Origin: Oryzias latipes
Taxonomy: Eukaryota > Chordata > Actinopteri > Beloniformes > Adrianichthyidae
NCBI RefSeq assembly: GCF_002234675.1
Contig: NC_019866.2
Coordinates: 2,768,142-2,832,141, forward strand
Direction: 5' to 3'
Length of the DNA stretch: 64,000 nucleotides
Shown here: positions 53,200-64,000 of the stretch, piece by piece
How positions within the stretch are numbered: the stretch's first letter is position 1
How the letters are laid out: every line of letters begins with the position of its first letter
The notes under the pieces: generated by a model
What the model saw: only the letters and a program-made list of their open reading frames with translations
Databases searched by the model: none
What the model was told of the DNA's origin: nothing
Program-made: the position numbers and the translations under genes

Positions 53200-54600
53200 A
53201 TGCGATATGCAAGTGTTTCCTAGTGTGTCCTCTAGGGGGCGACAAACACGAAGAAACAGCAGGTGACGTGATACGGAGAACACACTGGGCCAAACTTAAT
53301 TAAAGTAAATAAAATACTTATTTACTTGTGTTAATAATAATATTATTAGTATTAGTAGTAGTAGTAGTAGTACTAGTAAATATTTTACACCACGTTTATT
53401 ACACCAATGTAATAAATGTTTTCTTACATGATATGGTTCCAGAATTTTGTATAAAGTAATCATCATAAAGAATCAACAAAAATTTCCTTGAAACTTATTA
53501 AATAATCTTAGAACATATATAAACACATGTATAACTGACATAAATAGAAAATGTTGCCTGATAAAATCAATTGTTCTCTATTCAATTAAGAAAATTCAGA
53601 TTAAATCTTAAGTTTTTTTGCTTTAGTCTTTTTTATTCTTGGAAGCATCAACAAATAAAAATTTTATACATGGTTGTTTATTTAAATATTGAATATTAAA
53701 ATTTCTAAAAAAAAAAAAAAAAAGTAAACCTGAACAAATAAATAAATAAAAACAGATAAAAACATGTTTTCAGATTCAAATACCTTTTTACATCATGCCA
53801 ATGACTGTAAATAATGGATGTTCTTTGGAAAACAATCTGTCAACTGAAAGTTGATGCAGGCTTTACTTTCTAGGGGATAAATTAAGTTGAATAGCAGGTT
53901 CAACATCATTTAGACAATTATGTTTGTAATTTGAATTATTTAAAGAGTTTAAAAAATAAGATGAAATGCTCAGAATTTTATTGAGCACAGTGGGGAAATA
54001 TTTGCTACTGGCCTTTTTTACATTTCAGACTTCACAAACCTCTTCTAGCATAAAGCAAAATGATTCTAAAGTTATCTATACTATAATTTACCTGCAAAAT
54101 GAAAAAAATTCTAGAAATGTACTTTTAAAGAAAATCTACATGTGAAAATAACAGCAAAATACTTTTGACAAATGTTTATTTTTGTGTTTCCTTATTGAAT
54201 TTAGAAGATACACACTTAAATGCAAAGTTTTAAAAGTCCTTACATTAGAACTGAAAGCTGCTTCTTTATTTGGATCCAAATGCAGGACACCACACACACG
54301 GGATAAACCAACAAATCACAGCAATTCATAAATGCAAAATCTAAACACAAAGTTCAAAACCGAAAAACCAGAAATATGAGTTCCAGCAAAATCAGGCGTA
54401 CCTCAGAAAAGCAAACAAACCTGAAGATCTGGTGCAAAACAAAGGAAATCTGGATGATTTAATTATATGTAGACATAAACAAATAAGACGAGTAAATGGA
54501 AAAAGGCTAACTTACACCCTAATGTGGAATTAAGCTTAATCCTGATAAATGTTTGAAGAAAACAAGTCTGAACTTTTCAAAAGACTACTTTTCCGACTTT
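53200..54600. other. No gene seen; NATD1-DHRS7C intergenic
   Basis: AT-rich, with a TAG trinucleotide tract at about 53,350-53,373 and a poly-A run at 53,708-53,724. The minus-strand AATAAA at 54,265-54,270 is the first canonical poly(A) signal past DHRS7C, 377 bp after its stop. Confidence 0.5.
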
Positions 54601-54646
54601 GCAGCGTGTTTATCTGCAGCACTGATCATCAGCAGCAGCAGCAGCT

Positions 54647-55944
54647 TCACGTCTGTTCAGAAGCAGCAGAGTTGTTCACTCCCGCTGCCATCACGGAGAA
54701 GAAAACGCCGGGGAAAAAGGAGCGGGCGTAAACGGCCAGCTTGGGCAGGGAAGGCGCCATCAGGACCTCCTTCTTCTTGTTACTCAACGTCTTCATAATC
54801 TCCGCCGTCGCCTCGTCCGGAGAAACACCAAGAGGCTTTTTGGTGAACAGCGCTGCAGAGAGAAGCAGCACTGAAGATCTGTTTGTGTGGGTTCTGCCTG
54901 GTTTTCTGGGACTGTACTCACGGGACATGAAGGATTTGGGGGGTTTGGTGTTGGAGGAAGACCGGCCGATGAACGTGTGGTTAATGGTGCTCACTGAGAT
55001 GCCGTACTCCTCCACCTCTGCTCTCAGACAATCGAAGAAAGCCTGAACTGCGTGTTTGGAGGCTGCGTCTGGAAGACAGTCCAAAGTGACTCTTTGGACT
55101 TCCTGACCCGGGCCGGACCAAAACCTCGTGATCCACACTCACATGCCGTCCGAAAAGGGACCGCTAGCTTTCCTTGGATGCTGTTGACCAGGATCAGGTG
55201 ACCGCTTCTCCTGGAGATCATGGAGGGCAGCACACCTGCAACAGAAACACTGTCACTTATCTCTGCCCCCTATCAGCATCACCTGCTCCAGTCGCCCACC
55301 TTTAGCCAACGTGATGGGCCCAAAGTAGTTGTTGTCCATGAGGAGTTTGTCCGTCTCGAGAGTCAGGGTCTGCGCAGGAGCTTTGACCTTCATGCTGCTG
55401 TTGAAAATGAGGATGTCCAGGCAGCCGTAACACTCCAGAACCTCGGAGACGGCCTCTGCCGTGCCGTCCACGTCCCCAAAGTCCAGCAGCACCAGCTTAG
55501 GGGGAAACGTCTGAGCAAAGCGTTAGTTACTTTGATGACCGTCTCTGGAAGCTGGATTGTCAGATTGATAGATGTCTCAGTGAAATATACTGACGAGCGT
55601 GGGATCAGAACCATCCGTCAAGTCATCCGCAAGTTCTTCAAGCTTCTCCCAGCTTTTCCCACAAAGGATCAGCCTGGCGCCTCCTCGGTGAAACACGCCT
55701 GCACATTCTTTGGAAAAAACGCACACGGACTGACATCCAGAGACGACGCTAAAAGAATCTGCTCCTGAAACTACAACCTACCTTTCCCCAGTTCCGACAA
55801 AGCGTTCGTTATGATCACCACTTTGTTGCGCACAGATGTTTTGGACAGCAGAGCGAGAACCGCCCCGTAGAGGTAGAAGAACCCGGCGGTCAGCACCACC
55901 ACACATGGCACCAGGAAGGCACTGGTGGCCCATGCGAGGTTCAT
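54647..55944 (-). CDS. dhrs7c: DHRS7C-like short-chain dehydrogenase/reductase
   Basis: DHRS7C (SRP-35) is a sarcoplasmic-reticulum SDR of striated muscle, reported to act on retinoids and calcium handling. Six minus-strand exons, 55,782-55,944, 55,595-55,707, 55,300-55,510, 55,143-55,235, 54,922-55,068 and 54,647-54,852, join in phase to 310 aa, the family's usual length. An N-terminal hydrophobic anchor (about 9-33) precedes [15 protein letters not shown]. Landmarks: [31 protein letters not shown] (99-105), [12 protein letters not shown], and the catalytic triad S181 (VNSIQG), Y194 and K198 (YAASK). The nucleotide-binding TGxxxGxG motif is degenerate (T46-N-A-L-S-E-L-G53) and the NNAG position reads FNSS. 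An in-frame ATG at 55,995 would add 17 residues; 55,944 fits the family better. Introns are very short (62-89 bp and similar). Confidence 0.92.
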
Positions 55945-55995
55945 GTCCTGCTGGGTGATCTGAAGATGTTTGGCGTCATTAAAAAGACGCAGCAC

Positions 55996-58070
55996 TGAAG
56001 AGATGATAATGTTAGTGAAATGTGTGTTTCTGGTGGTGTTTTCTTAGCAGGTCCTGCCACACACAAGAACTGGATGCGTATCCAGTGAAGGTATGCATCG
56101 TACACTCTTTGTCATCATTCCCTTATTTGTGATATGTTCACTTCATCTCAGCATAAATTGCTCTGTAAAAACACCGCCAAACACTAGATGGTGCCGTAAG
56201 TTCTTTTGTTGTAGCAGGAGCTGTTGCGACATGCTAATTCTAAAGCAGCAGACATAGGTAGTACTGGGATTGGTACCAAAATCTGGTGCAGATTTGGTAC
56301 CAACGTACTTGCTACTACTGGTATTAGGGATGCCACAGTTCTAAGTTTAAGAGGGAATCACATGTTAAACTATTAAACCAAATTGTGGGGAAAAAGAATC
56401 GTTGCATCGCTACTACACACCAGTGTGTTTACGTTGGAAGTGTCAAACAGTTGTGCTAAATATAAATATATTATTTATATTTATATATTTATATTATAAT
56501 ACATATAAATATATATTATTTCTTCTTTTGTTAAATCACACCACGCTGAAAGGTTTTTCTTCATTGTTACTCCCTTATTTGCAAATTTAAAAAAAGATTT
56601 TCTCATATTTTTAGCCCTTTGTAGTTATTTTGTAATACACAAATCATATATCCAACAAAAACAAATAACCCTTGTGCTATCTTAGATGACCCCCCCCTTC
56701 CATTGACGTGTTCTACCTACCATGACACAGGTGGATAAAGGTGGAAAGATTTCATGTAATCCATGGACACCAGTGAAGATCACAAATCATTGAAGAAAAA
56801 AGGTTCAGAGCTCTGTCTAGTGGGTCTAAATGACCTAACTCCCAATGTCAAAGTGCCTAGGATAGCACAAGGGATAACCGTGACCCAATAATCGAGGTTT
56901 GAACTGAATTGTGCTTAAGTGAATTCTTGCATCCTATGCGTGCCAGGGAGGAGCTTCTTTTTTTTAATTTGTTTTTTACATTTTCGCTTGTCTGCCACCT
57001 ACTATTGGTAGAGGCTCTGTGGTGCAAATCCTGCAGGTCTTTTCTCCAGCCTTTTTCTTTCACGCCTCTGTTCCTGCAAATGTTCGTGTTGGTGTCATAA
57101 AACGAAATTATCAACTTGTCCTCCGTGATCATGTTTGCAACAGTTGGCACTTCCTTGTTTTGAAAAGGACGCCACCGACACGTCACTATCAAATTCAAGT
57201 CCCTGATGGATCACAGTCCAGCTTTAGCGTCAAGAAGTTCAACCGGTTGAACTTTCAGCATGCGATCAATGAATGTGTGATTTGTACGCAGAGTCCGCGA
57301 GAGGGACAGGTGAATGCCAGCGTTCTGAAAACAGGAGCCTGAAATTCAGCTTGGCACGCGTTTACAAAGACTTTTCGATGTATGCGGCCGCTGAAACGCG
57401 AGTCCACGATGGGAACCTAGCTTTAGGTGTAAAAATGCCGATTTCTCAATCACTTATTTTGTAATCAGCTTTGCTGCACAATTCCAGCCAATCTTTTCAC
57501 CTTTCCTGGAATTGTGAGCAGGTGCATATAAGAATGGGTGAGGCTGTGAGGTTGGGCGGAGTTTCGGTCAAAATGGTTAAGTCAAAGTTTGTCTGTATGT
57601 CACATCAACACGCTGCAGTAAACAACAGAGAATTTGAATAAGCGGTAAAGGGATGACCTGGATACAGCAACGCCACCTCCAACGTTCATTTGCAGAACTT
57701 TAGAGACCCTCCTCTCTTTGCAGTGAGATTCTAATTTTGTCTTAAGATTGATTTGAAACTAACATTTAGGTGTTAAATGTTGCTACAGGAGCTCAGTGTT
57801 GATCTTTAGCTCACCAAAATAAAAGCAGTTTCTTTTCCGTGTTTACTCAGAAACCTAAGGCTGACGTTCAGTTTGGGGTTCTTGTTCCTAAATTTTTGTC
57901 TTGACACCCGGATAAACAGAAAACTCAGGATTCTGGTGACCCGCCCATTCAACATGGTCACATTAATGATGGTGAGTCAACAGAGTTACACGTTAAAGTG
58001 GGTTTGAGGGAAGGGACACTGTTGTTAAAGGAGAACTGATAGTTTTGTTGATGCAGATGGGATGGAAAAC
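55996..58070. other. No gene seen; DHRS7C upstream region
   Basis: Should include the DHRS7C promoter and any 5' UTR exon, which I could not identify. It contains a TATATTTATA-rich block at 56,455-56,520 and a piggyBac-like MITE at 56,669-56,873. Confidence 0.5.
56669..56873. mobile_element. piggyBac-like MITE, 205 bp, ATAA target duplication
   Basis: Begins CCCTTGTGCTATCTTAG and ends CTAGGATAGCACAAGGG, a near-perfect inverted pair. It is flanked by ATAA at 56,665-56,668 and 56,874-56,877. The ends match those of the 71-bp element at 10,956. No coding sequence. Confidence 0.82.
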
Positions 58071-58081
58071 ATCATCTAGAC

Positions 58082-58743
58082 CAGTGTTTTTCAACCAGTG
58101 TGCCGCGGCACACTAGTGTGCCGTGGGAGATGGTCAAGTGCGCCGTGGAGAAATTGCCCATATTAACTGATCTAAAAATATTTTCCATCTCCAGGAAATC
58201 AGCTCTTTGTTCATCCAAACAGGCCCTGATAAAACACTGAGTAGTTAGGAATATAAAAGATCTTAAAATTACTTTTTCTTTGTGTTTATTTAATTCTATT
58301 AAAGACATTTTGATAAGAATCACGGTACCGCGATATCGCTGCAGCTATAACTGTGTAAGGAAAAGTCCCGCCCCTTTAACTGTCTCCGCCAATCATTCTT
58401 GAAGGCTTAATCACACATTATCAGCCTGACCAATCAGAAGTGGTTAAAATATTCACTTCCTTGTTCTTAATTCTGCTGATAAAGTTGCTCAGTTCTAACA
58501 GAAATACCAGCTAGAGCTCGTCTTTAGCTGGTGGTTCATCTCTTAGAAAAAAAAAACAGCCGCAACTTCCTGCTTTTTCTGCCACAATTATCACAAAAAT
58601 CCACGTGAGATTGCGCGGGGGGGGGGGCTGTCGATCAATACAGACCATGAATTTCTGCTTCTTTTTTTTTGGATGCTGGTGTGCTGCGGGATTTTTGTCA
58701 GGGTTAAAGTTTGCCGTGGCTCAAAAAAGGTTGAAAAACACTG
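58082..58743 (-). mobile_element. hAT-like non-autonomous DNA transposon, 662 bp
   Basis: Same terminal repeat as the 20,708 element (CAGTGTTTTTCAACC at one end, GGTTGAAAAACACTG at the other), but inverted, with the GCCGTGGCTC side now on the right. Flanks ATCTAGAC (58,074-58,081) and ATCTAGAT (58,744-58,751) are an 8-bp target duplication with one mismatch. It contains a run of 11 or more G at about 58,617. No transposase. Confidence 0.92.
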
Positions 58744-59004
58744 ATCTAGATTAATGAATATGTGCTTCATACCCAGTGGCCCTCCGCCTTTGACATATTG
58801 GAATCCATCTCAACCTCTACACCCATTTTTCTAACTATGAATGTGGATCTGGAAAAAAGTAAAGAAATAATATACGACCATATTTTTACACCAGTTTTAT
58901 GCAAGTCAGAACAAAATGATCAATAACAAAGAACTACGTTGGAATCTAATCATTACTTTAACATGTTTGCTCATTTTTAGGCACGTCAAATTTACTGTTC
59001 GACG

Positions 59005-59300
59005 CATTGACGCCAACAATGAAACAACATTGAGACAATGAGACAAAAATGAGACATCTAGAAAACCAAACAACAATGAAGTAGCGAGACAACAACCAGG
59101 AGACAGTGAGACATAAAACGACACAGCAATGAGACAACAACACAACAATATGACGATACCCACACAGCAAAATAACAATGTTACAATTAAACAATAATGA
59201 CGCAACAACCAGAAAACAGTCAGACAACAATGAGACAACTAGAACACAACAAGACAGTGATGAAATAACAAGACAACAACCAGAGACTCACAAAGACACA
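59005..59300 (+). repeat. GAGACAACAA-type minisatellite
   Basis: Degenerate 10-15 bp units around GAGACAACAATGAGACAACA, with variants such as GAGACAGTGAGACA and GAACACAACAAGACAGTG. The plus strand is strongly purine- and A-rich. Open frames in both directions (repeated S, L, C on minus; T, N, Q on plus) are artefacts. Confidence 0.85.
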
Positions 59301-59334
59301 AAAATTCACAAAGACAGATTTGAGTGCACAATGA

Positions 59335-59640
59335 GAATCAACACAGGCTCAGTTGGCTGCGTGCAGGACAGGCGCATGAGAAACCAGGCTTCGATACCCA
59401 TTGGGAACAATGAGCTTCATCCAGTGTAGGTCTTTGGGCAAGACCCTCCATGCTACTGCCTAACTATGCAGCCACAAATCAGGGTCCCCCTGTGCCGGCC
59501 CCTAGCCCGGAGGCAATACAGGGTTGTGTCAGGACAGGCACCTGGCATATGCGTCTCTGTCAAACAGCCTGTGTGAATCAGTGAAAGCTGATTGGCTGTG
59601 GCGACCTATGAAGAGATGTGCTGAAAGGTGAACAATGAGA
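59335..59640 (+). mobile_element. SINE-like element
   Basis: Begins CACAGGCTCAGTTGGCTGCG with A-box-like GCTCAGTTGG and a B-box-like GGCTTCGATACCC, then a core with TCTTTGGGCAAGACCCTCCA. It ends near GATTGGCTGTGGCGACCTAT, a widespread fish repeat end. The flanking text AACAATGAGAATCAACACAG at about 59,329 recurs at 59,632, giving long direct repeats consistent with target-site duplication. Confidence 0.75.
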
Positions 59641-59867
59641 ATCAACACAGATCAGCAACTAATAGAGCAAAATGTGTTGAGTTCGCCGTTTCCGCAAAGC
59701 GGTTGGGAATCCAAAGTCAAGCTTTTGGCTCAAGTTTACCAACTTCAGGAAGAAGTTTCTAAATATAAACTGCACTGAAATAGAAGCAGCTCTCCGTGTC
59801 TCAGAGACAAGAGATTCCACTTCATGATCTGGAAATAAAAGTTCTTCCTTCTCTGTGTGGAGAATTA

Positions 59868-60000
59868 ACTCAACTCAACTCAACTTTATTTATAAAGCAC
59901 TTTAAACAGAACAAGGTTCACCAAAGTGCTGAACAATACAAAAATTAATAAAAGCACATGAAAATATAAAGCATAAAACACATAAAATAGGTCCGGATTC
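59868..60000 (-). repeat. Retroelement-tail fragment, CAACTCAACTCAACTTTATT type
   Basis: ACTCAACTCAACTCAACTTT, ATTTATAAAGCACTTTA and CCAAAGTGCTGAACAATAC form a common teleost tail in reverse orientation. Confidence 0.6.
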
Positions 60001-60964
60001 CAACTCAGTTAAAAGCCAAAGTGAAAAAAAAAAAATGTCTGAATTTTCTGAATTGACTGAATTAAGTCAACTCAGAATTATTTTTGCCCTTCATTTTTTG
60101 CCCTTTCAAAGATTTGCTAAAAAATGACAGAGAACAGGTCATTACGGACTGATCAAGTCATTCCACCCGAACGTTACAAGAGTTAAATTAGCAGCCACCA
60201 CTTACTGCTTTCCCAGCTTCTGCAGGTTTTGCTTCGATCCGCCTCCTGAGGACCTGAGGCTGCTGGGCTCGGCACAGCAGGACATTGGGTCGACCCGCTG
60301 CAGCAATACTCTGGGATTTGAGCTCTTTTAATAGCAGCACAGCTGAGGTGGTTATTTTCCACGTATGTTGTCAACATGGAATGCCCTGGGAGACAAGCTT
60401 GGAGGAGAAAGGGCTTCCATTGGCTCCAGGGCAGCTGTGTTGGAGTAGAAATAAGTTCCTGAGGTTAGTCTTAAAACTACACTTGGAGTAACAAATAAAA
60501 TAAACTATTTACATTTTTAATTTTGATCACAGAATGAGAGGAGAAAGAGTTACATTTCATTTAATGTGTCCTTATGTCTGGAAAACCCATGCACACAAGC
60601 GAATAGCTGCCCATGCACGTTGTTGATCAAATCAATATCAAACATTCAACATGGTGTTAATTTAATTTAAAAAAAAACTTCCACAAATCTTAATAAATTC
60701 CAAAATTTTTATTTATTTTGGAAGAAAACTTAAATTCAGAAACAAAAGTCGTGTCTTGGGCATAAATAGAAAAAATTAAAAGCATTTTTCACTAAGTTTT
60801 TAAACCCAGCCTACAGCGCCCCCTTGAGGGCAGTGAGGAGATCGATATTTTGACTATATTGACTGTCCCCACAACCACGGCTGGATGAAGCTCGTCTGCT
60901 GGACTTTTATATATGTAGTTGTAGATTTAGATAAGTTAATTCTTCTCTAAGAGTTCTGGTAAAT

Positions 60965-61260
60965 CGCCTGTCCGTCCTGGGGGAGGATCCCTCCTTCATG
61001 TGGGCACCCCTGAGGTTTCTTCGTTTTTTCCGGAATCCGTTTTTTTTGGGAGTTTTTCCTTACCGCGAAGGGGGGTCTAAGGGCAGGGATGCCAGTATAG
61101 CTTAGTCAGTTTGTTAGTTCATTTTAGTATTCTTCTATTGAACTCTTTGTATTCGTGATCCTTTTGATTTCATGTTTTACTTCGAAGCCCATCGAGACGA
61201 CTGTTGTTGTGATTTTGGGCTATACAAATAAAATTGAATTGAATTGAATTGAATTGAATA
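60965..61260 (+). mobile_element. Non-LTR retrotransposon-type 3' end, longer copy
   Basis: Includes GGGGGAGGATCCCTCCTTCA, GGGAGTTTTTCCTTACC and the same GGCTATACAAATAAAATTG tail with tandem GAATT units as at 6,480-6,605. The shared final segment of more than 100 bp is nearly identical, which implies recent activity of the family. Confidence 0.78.
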
Positions 61261-61364
61261 TTTGACAGATATTAAAACATCCATTTGTATGGCTGCATGG
61301 TCATGTCGTCATGGCAACGAGGAGCATCTCTGTGAGCTTTTAATGATCTTGTTTTCTGGTCACA

Positions 61365-61498
61365 GCCAATCGCCCAGGAGATCCAGAAGGAAACGGACCT
61401 GCAGGTTATGGATTTTTTTTTTGAATGCAGTGTTAGAAAATACGTAATTTTAAATTCATTCATAGGAAGTGGAGACGGGGCTGATCAAAGTCGTGCAG
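61365..61498 (+). other. Two candidate in-frame mini-exons of unknown gene
   Basis: Block 61,365-61,403 (39 bp) has a CACAG acceptor and GTTATG donor and reads PIAQEIQKETDLQ. Block 61,466-61,498 (33 bp) has an ATAG acceptor and GTGGGA donor and reads EVETGLIKVVQ. Both are phase 0, open, amphipathic and coding-like, with a 62-bp spacer. I recognise no family and find no partner exons up- or downstream. They could be an MPRIP-upstream gene, remnants, or chance. Confidence 0.25.
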
Positions 61499-62589
61499 GT
61501 GGGACCCGCCCTGATAAGTGACGGACAGGTTTGAATTTTGGGGTCAGAAAAGTCGGAACCCCAATGGAATAGAGACAACAACCGATTAGAACCGCCAGAA
61601 AAGAAAGTTAATAAAACAAATATTTGGGGGAAATAGTCATAAAACCTGTGCCTTTAAAAGTCGTAATTTTACAAAGAATAATTAATGTTGTTTTTTTTTA
61701 AATATTCCATGAAAAAAAAGTTTCACAATGTTTTTTACTGCTCAAGCAGATAGTTCATCCTGATATGAAAAGTCTGAAAATCCTTAGAAAATTAAGACTA
61801 ATTCTCATTCATTTACTTTTTTTATTTTATAAGTGTATTCTGGGAAATTTTTAACGTTATTCTCGTAAATTGTTGATTTTTTTTCTATTATTGTATGACT
61901 TCTCATATGTTTGTTTATTTATTTTAAGGGTGGTCCTAATACTCCTAGTAATAGATTTTAAGTGACCTTAAAATACATTTACAGCCAATGCAGAATGGAA
62001 GTCATTATTTAGTGTTACATTTTCATTTTACATTTTATGGATTTAAATGTATAAAAATCTGTTCTTCTACACTACATTTTTCTTTTTAAAATCTGGATCA
62101 ACATGTAACGTTTGTATGATCTAAGTCAAAGAAACAACTTTAATAAAATGATTACTTTCCTCGTATGAAATCAGTAAAATAAATTTGACTCTTCCTCCCG
62201 AGGAAACACTTCAGTGGAACTCTTCATCCTGCTGACAGAAGCTCTGCCTCTTTTATTTCGAAGGTCCTTACAGGAAATGCATTCGCTAATGTTTTTTTTT
62301 AAACCAGATCAAATAAATTTATAGGGAATATACACCAACAACAAATCATTTTTATATAATAAAAACCCTATGTTGATCGAATTTAATAATTCAATCATTT
62401 CCAGTTCATACCAAACGTTTTCTTAAAAGCTTAAGCTTTAAAAATGAAAGCTTTCACGTAATTATTACCTTTAAAAGACCGTTTTTAAAATACCATTAGA
62501 CAAGTTAGTGTTGAATGATTACATTTTTTTTCTCTCGTTTTATGACCATATTATTTGTCACAAACATGGTTTTATTTCGAAAGCTCTAA

Positions 62590-63000
62590 CCGGATGTCGT
62601 ACTTCACTGCGTTACGTCAGACAACGTGACCATGACGACAGGCGTCCTCGGTTTGACAGATGTTCCTTCGGGATCCGCCGCTCACTCGATGCGGAGCGGC
62701 AGAGCAGCGGAGCGGCTGAAGGTTGGAGTTTTCACCGCGAAGCAGCGAGCCATGGCCGGGGGGAAGACTTCCGGTTCCTGCAGCAGGTTCCAGGCCAACA
62801 TCTTCAACAGAAACAAATGTCAGAACTGCTTCAAGGCGCGCGAGCTGCATCTGCAGAATGAGCTGGAAATGGAGCGCGTGAGTCGTGACCGTTCAACCGA
62901 CCGAACCGACCGCGACCCTCGCGAAAAAGGGAGCCAAAAACGGTCCCTTCGGCGGAGCCAGTCCTTTGAACCCAAACTTTAGCGGGTTCTCGGGGTGGGA
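62590..63000 (+). promoter_or_regulatory. CpG-rich promoter and first-exon region of MPRIP-like gene
   Basis: CpG dinucleotides are dense from about 62,590 to 63,000, against very AT-rich flanks on both sides. The dense stretch surrounds the MPRIP-like start codon at 62,752, as expected of a housekeeping-type vertebrate promoter. No TATA box is evident. Confidence 0.55.
62752..62877 (+). CDS. mprip: MPRIP-like protein, first coding exon (partial gene)
   Basis: MPRIP (p116RIP) is an F-actin-binding scaffold with PH domains that links RhoA and myosin phosphatase. One exon is in the window: ATG in CCATGG context at 62,752, 42 codons, phase-0 donor GTGAGT after 62,877. It reads MAGGKTSGSCSRFQANIFNR...NKCQNCFKARELHLQNE. 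The SCSRFQANIFNRNKCQNCFK core is the MPRIP N-terminal signature, where the two cysteines of KCQNCFK are conserved. The next exon, expected to begin the first PH domain, is beyond the window; the following 1.1 kb is intron. Read-through of the donor gives only basic low-complexity sequence and is not coding. A paralogue of MPRIP is possible. Confidence 0.78.
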
Positions 63001-64000
63001 GCCGGTTCTTCTTAAGGTTCTGCTACTTTTTTAGAACTTATGGAGGAATTTAACCCAGAAGTCGACCGCAGTTCGAGCTCGCTCCTCCTGGCATACGCGT
63101 TTTATTTTGAAAAGTTTTTGGAACAGATTAAAACAGATTAAAGAATTTCCTCCCTGAAAATTTCATTTTAATTTGTAAAAACGTGAACAATGCTTTTATT
63201 GTTATCTAAAAAAATCTATTTTCATAAATTTTTCTTAACAAAGTTTATATATATAATTATAATAATATAACATTTTAAGTTTGAGACGAAAATTTTAAAA
63301 TCAAACTTTAAGTTTAAAAAAAAAAATTAAAAGTCAAGGAAATTTACCAAAATATATTTGTTTATATTGTTATTGTAACGTAAAGATTATTAAACACAAT
63401 TTATGTCTACTGTGATGTAAATCACGATTTAAATGAAGATAATTAGGTTAATTCAAAACAAGGATATGTACATTATTTTAATTTAAATTCGAGTTATTAT
63501 AGCTTTTTTTTCATAATCCCACTGTGGATTATTTTTGTTTTATGGATCAGAAATAATAAGTTTTGGCTTCGGTTTTTACTGTTCCCTTGAGAATTATTAA
63601 CGTCCACTTTGCAATTGTGTACTTTGATTTAAAGTTTAGTTATATAAACATATAGAGATATAAACACGTTTTGTGTGTCTATAGGTTATTTTTCAGTTTT
63701 CATGTTTGTTTAAATTATGTTTAAGGCTTTCAGTGACTTTGAAAACAACATCAATCATTGTTTTTAATAATTCTTAGCCCATTTTCAGTGAAATATTTGA
63801 CATTTTTAGCTTTGTGCAGAAGCTGCCTTAGAATAGTTTTTGGTTAATTTATTGAATATTTAATAGTAATGTTTAAATTATTTAGCCTTTCATGCAGACT
63901 CTTTCTAAATAAATGAATTTCCTGCAGTCATAACCCTGATTTTAATTTTTTACTGCAGCGTATTCCACTACATTTCAGCAGTTTGAGCATTTTTCACATT
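62878..64000 (+). other. MPRIP-like intron 1 (partial)
   Basis: Strongly AT-rich after 63,000, with no exon or recognisable repeat to the end of the window. Confidence 0.6.

Noticed and set aside
58906-59238. Minus-strand open frames rich in C, L, S and V
   Set aside because: They are translations of the GAGACAACAA minisatellite.

Overview
This window is vertebrate nuclear DNA, almost certainly from a ray-finned (teleost) fish. It has many split genes with canonical splice sites and numerous short introns (about 60-90 bp in places). It also carries abundant teleost-type interspersed repeats: L2-like LINE fragments, a LINE-type tail ending in GAATT repeats, tRNA-derived SINE heads, hAT-like and piggyBac-like non-autonomous DNA elements, and long G/C homopolymers. 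I cannot name the species. No bacterial genes, CRISPR arrays, prophages or operons are present.

Gene order, left to right. (1) 1-2346, minus strand: the 5' coding exons of a sarcomeric myosin heavy chain gene. It carries an in-frame stop, a 10-bp exon deletion and a probable 1-bp deletion, so it is called a pseudogene. (2) 2.4-17.7 kb: no supported gene. It holds LINE fragments, a 1-kb TTAGG/TTGGG-like array, a 71-bp palindromic transposon and a speculative three-exon micro-ORF. (3) 17,884-32,002, plus: a complete ten-exon short form of GAS7 (F-BAR protein, 345 aa). (4) 34,583-35,476, minus: recoverin (203 aa, three exons). (5) 36-42 kb: repeats, including a ~340-bp tandem module. (6) 42,489-49,474, plus: a GSG1L2-like four-pass membrane protein (287 aa, four exons). 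(7) 52,310-53,182, minus: a NATD1-like GNAT protein with a possible organelle-targeting leader (133 aa, three exons). (8) 54,647-55,944, minus: DHRS7C-like short-chain dehydrogenase (310 aa, six exons). (9) 56-62.5 kb: repeats. (10) 62,752-62,877, plus: first coding exon of an MPRIP-like gene that runs out of the window.

The set MYH - GAS7 - RCVRN - GSG1L2 - DHRS7C matches the gene neighbourhood I recall from human 17p13.1. NATD1 and MPRIP are, from memory, 17p11.2 genes. The window therefore looks like a compact teleost version of that region, with local rearrangement and without GLP2R between GSG1L2 and RCVRN. The genes do not form one pathway. Several are muscle- or neuron-related (myosin, DHRS7C in sarcoplasmic reticulum, recoverin in photoreceptors, GAS7 in neurite and actin remodelling).

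I did not find a convincing new multi-gene system. The most notable signals are the damaged myosin gene at the head of a conserved cluster, the strand-asymmetric TTRGG array, the G-tract-rich 5' region of GAS7 with oppositely oriented poly-G and poly-C runs, the very short palindromic element at 10,956, and two unexplained sets of splice-like mini-exons at 14.77-15.28 kb and 61.37-61.50 kb.
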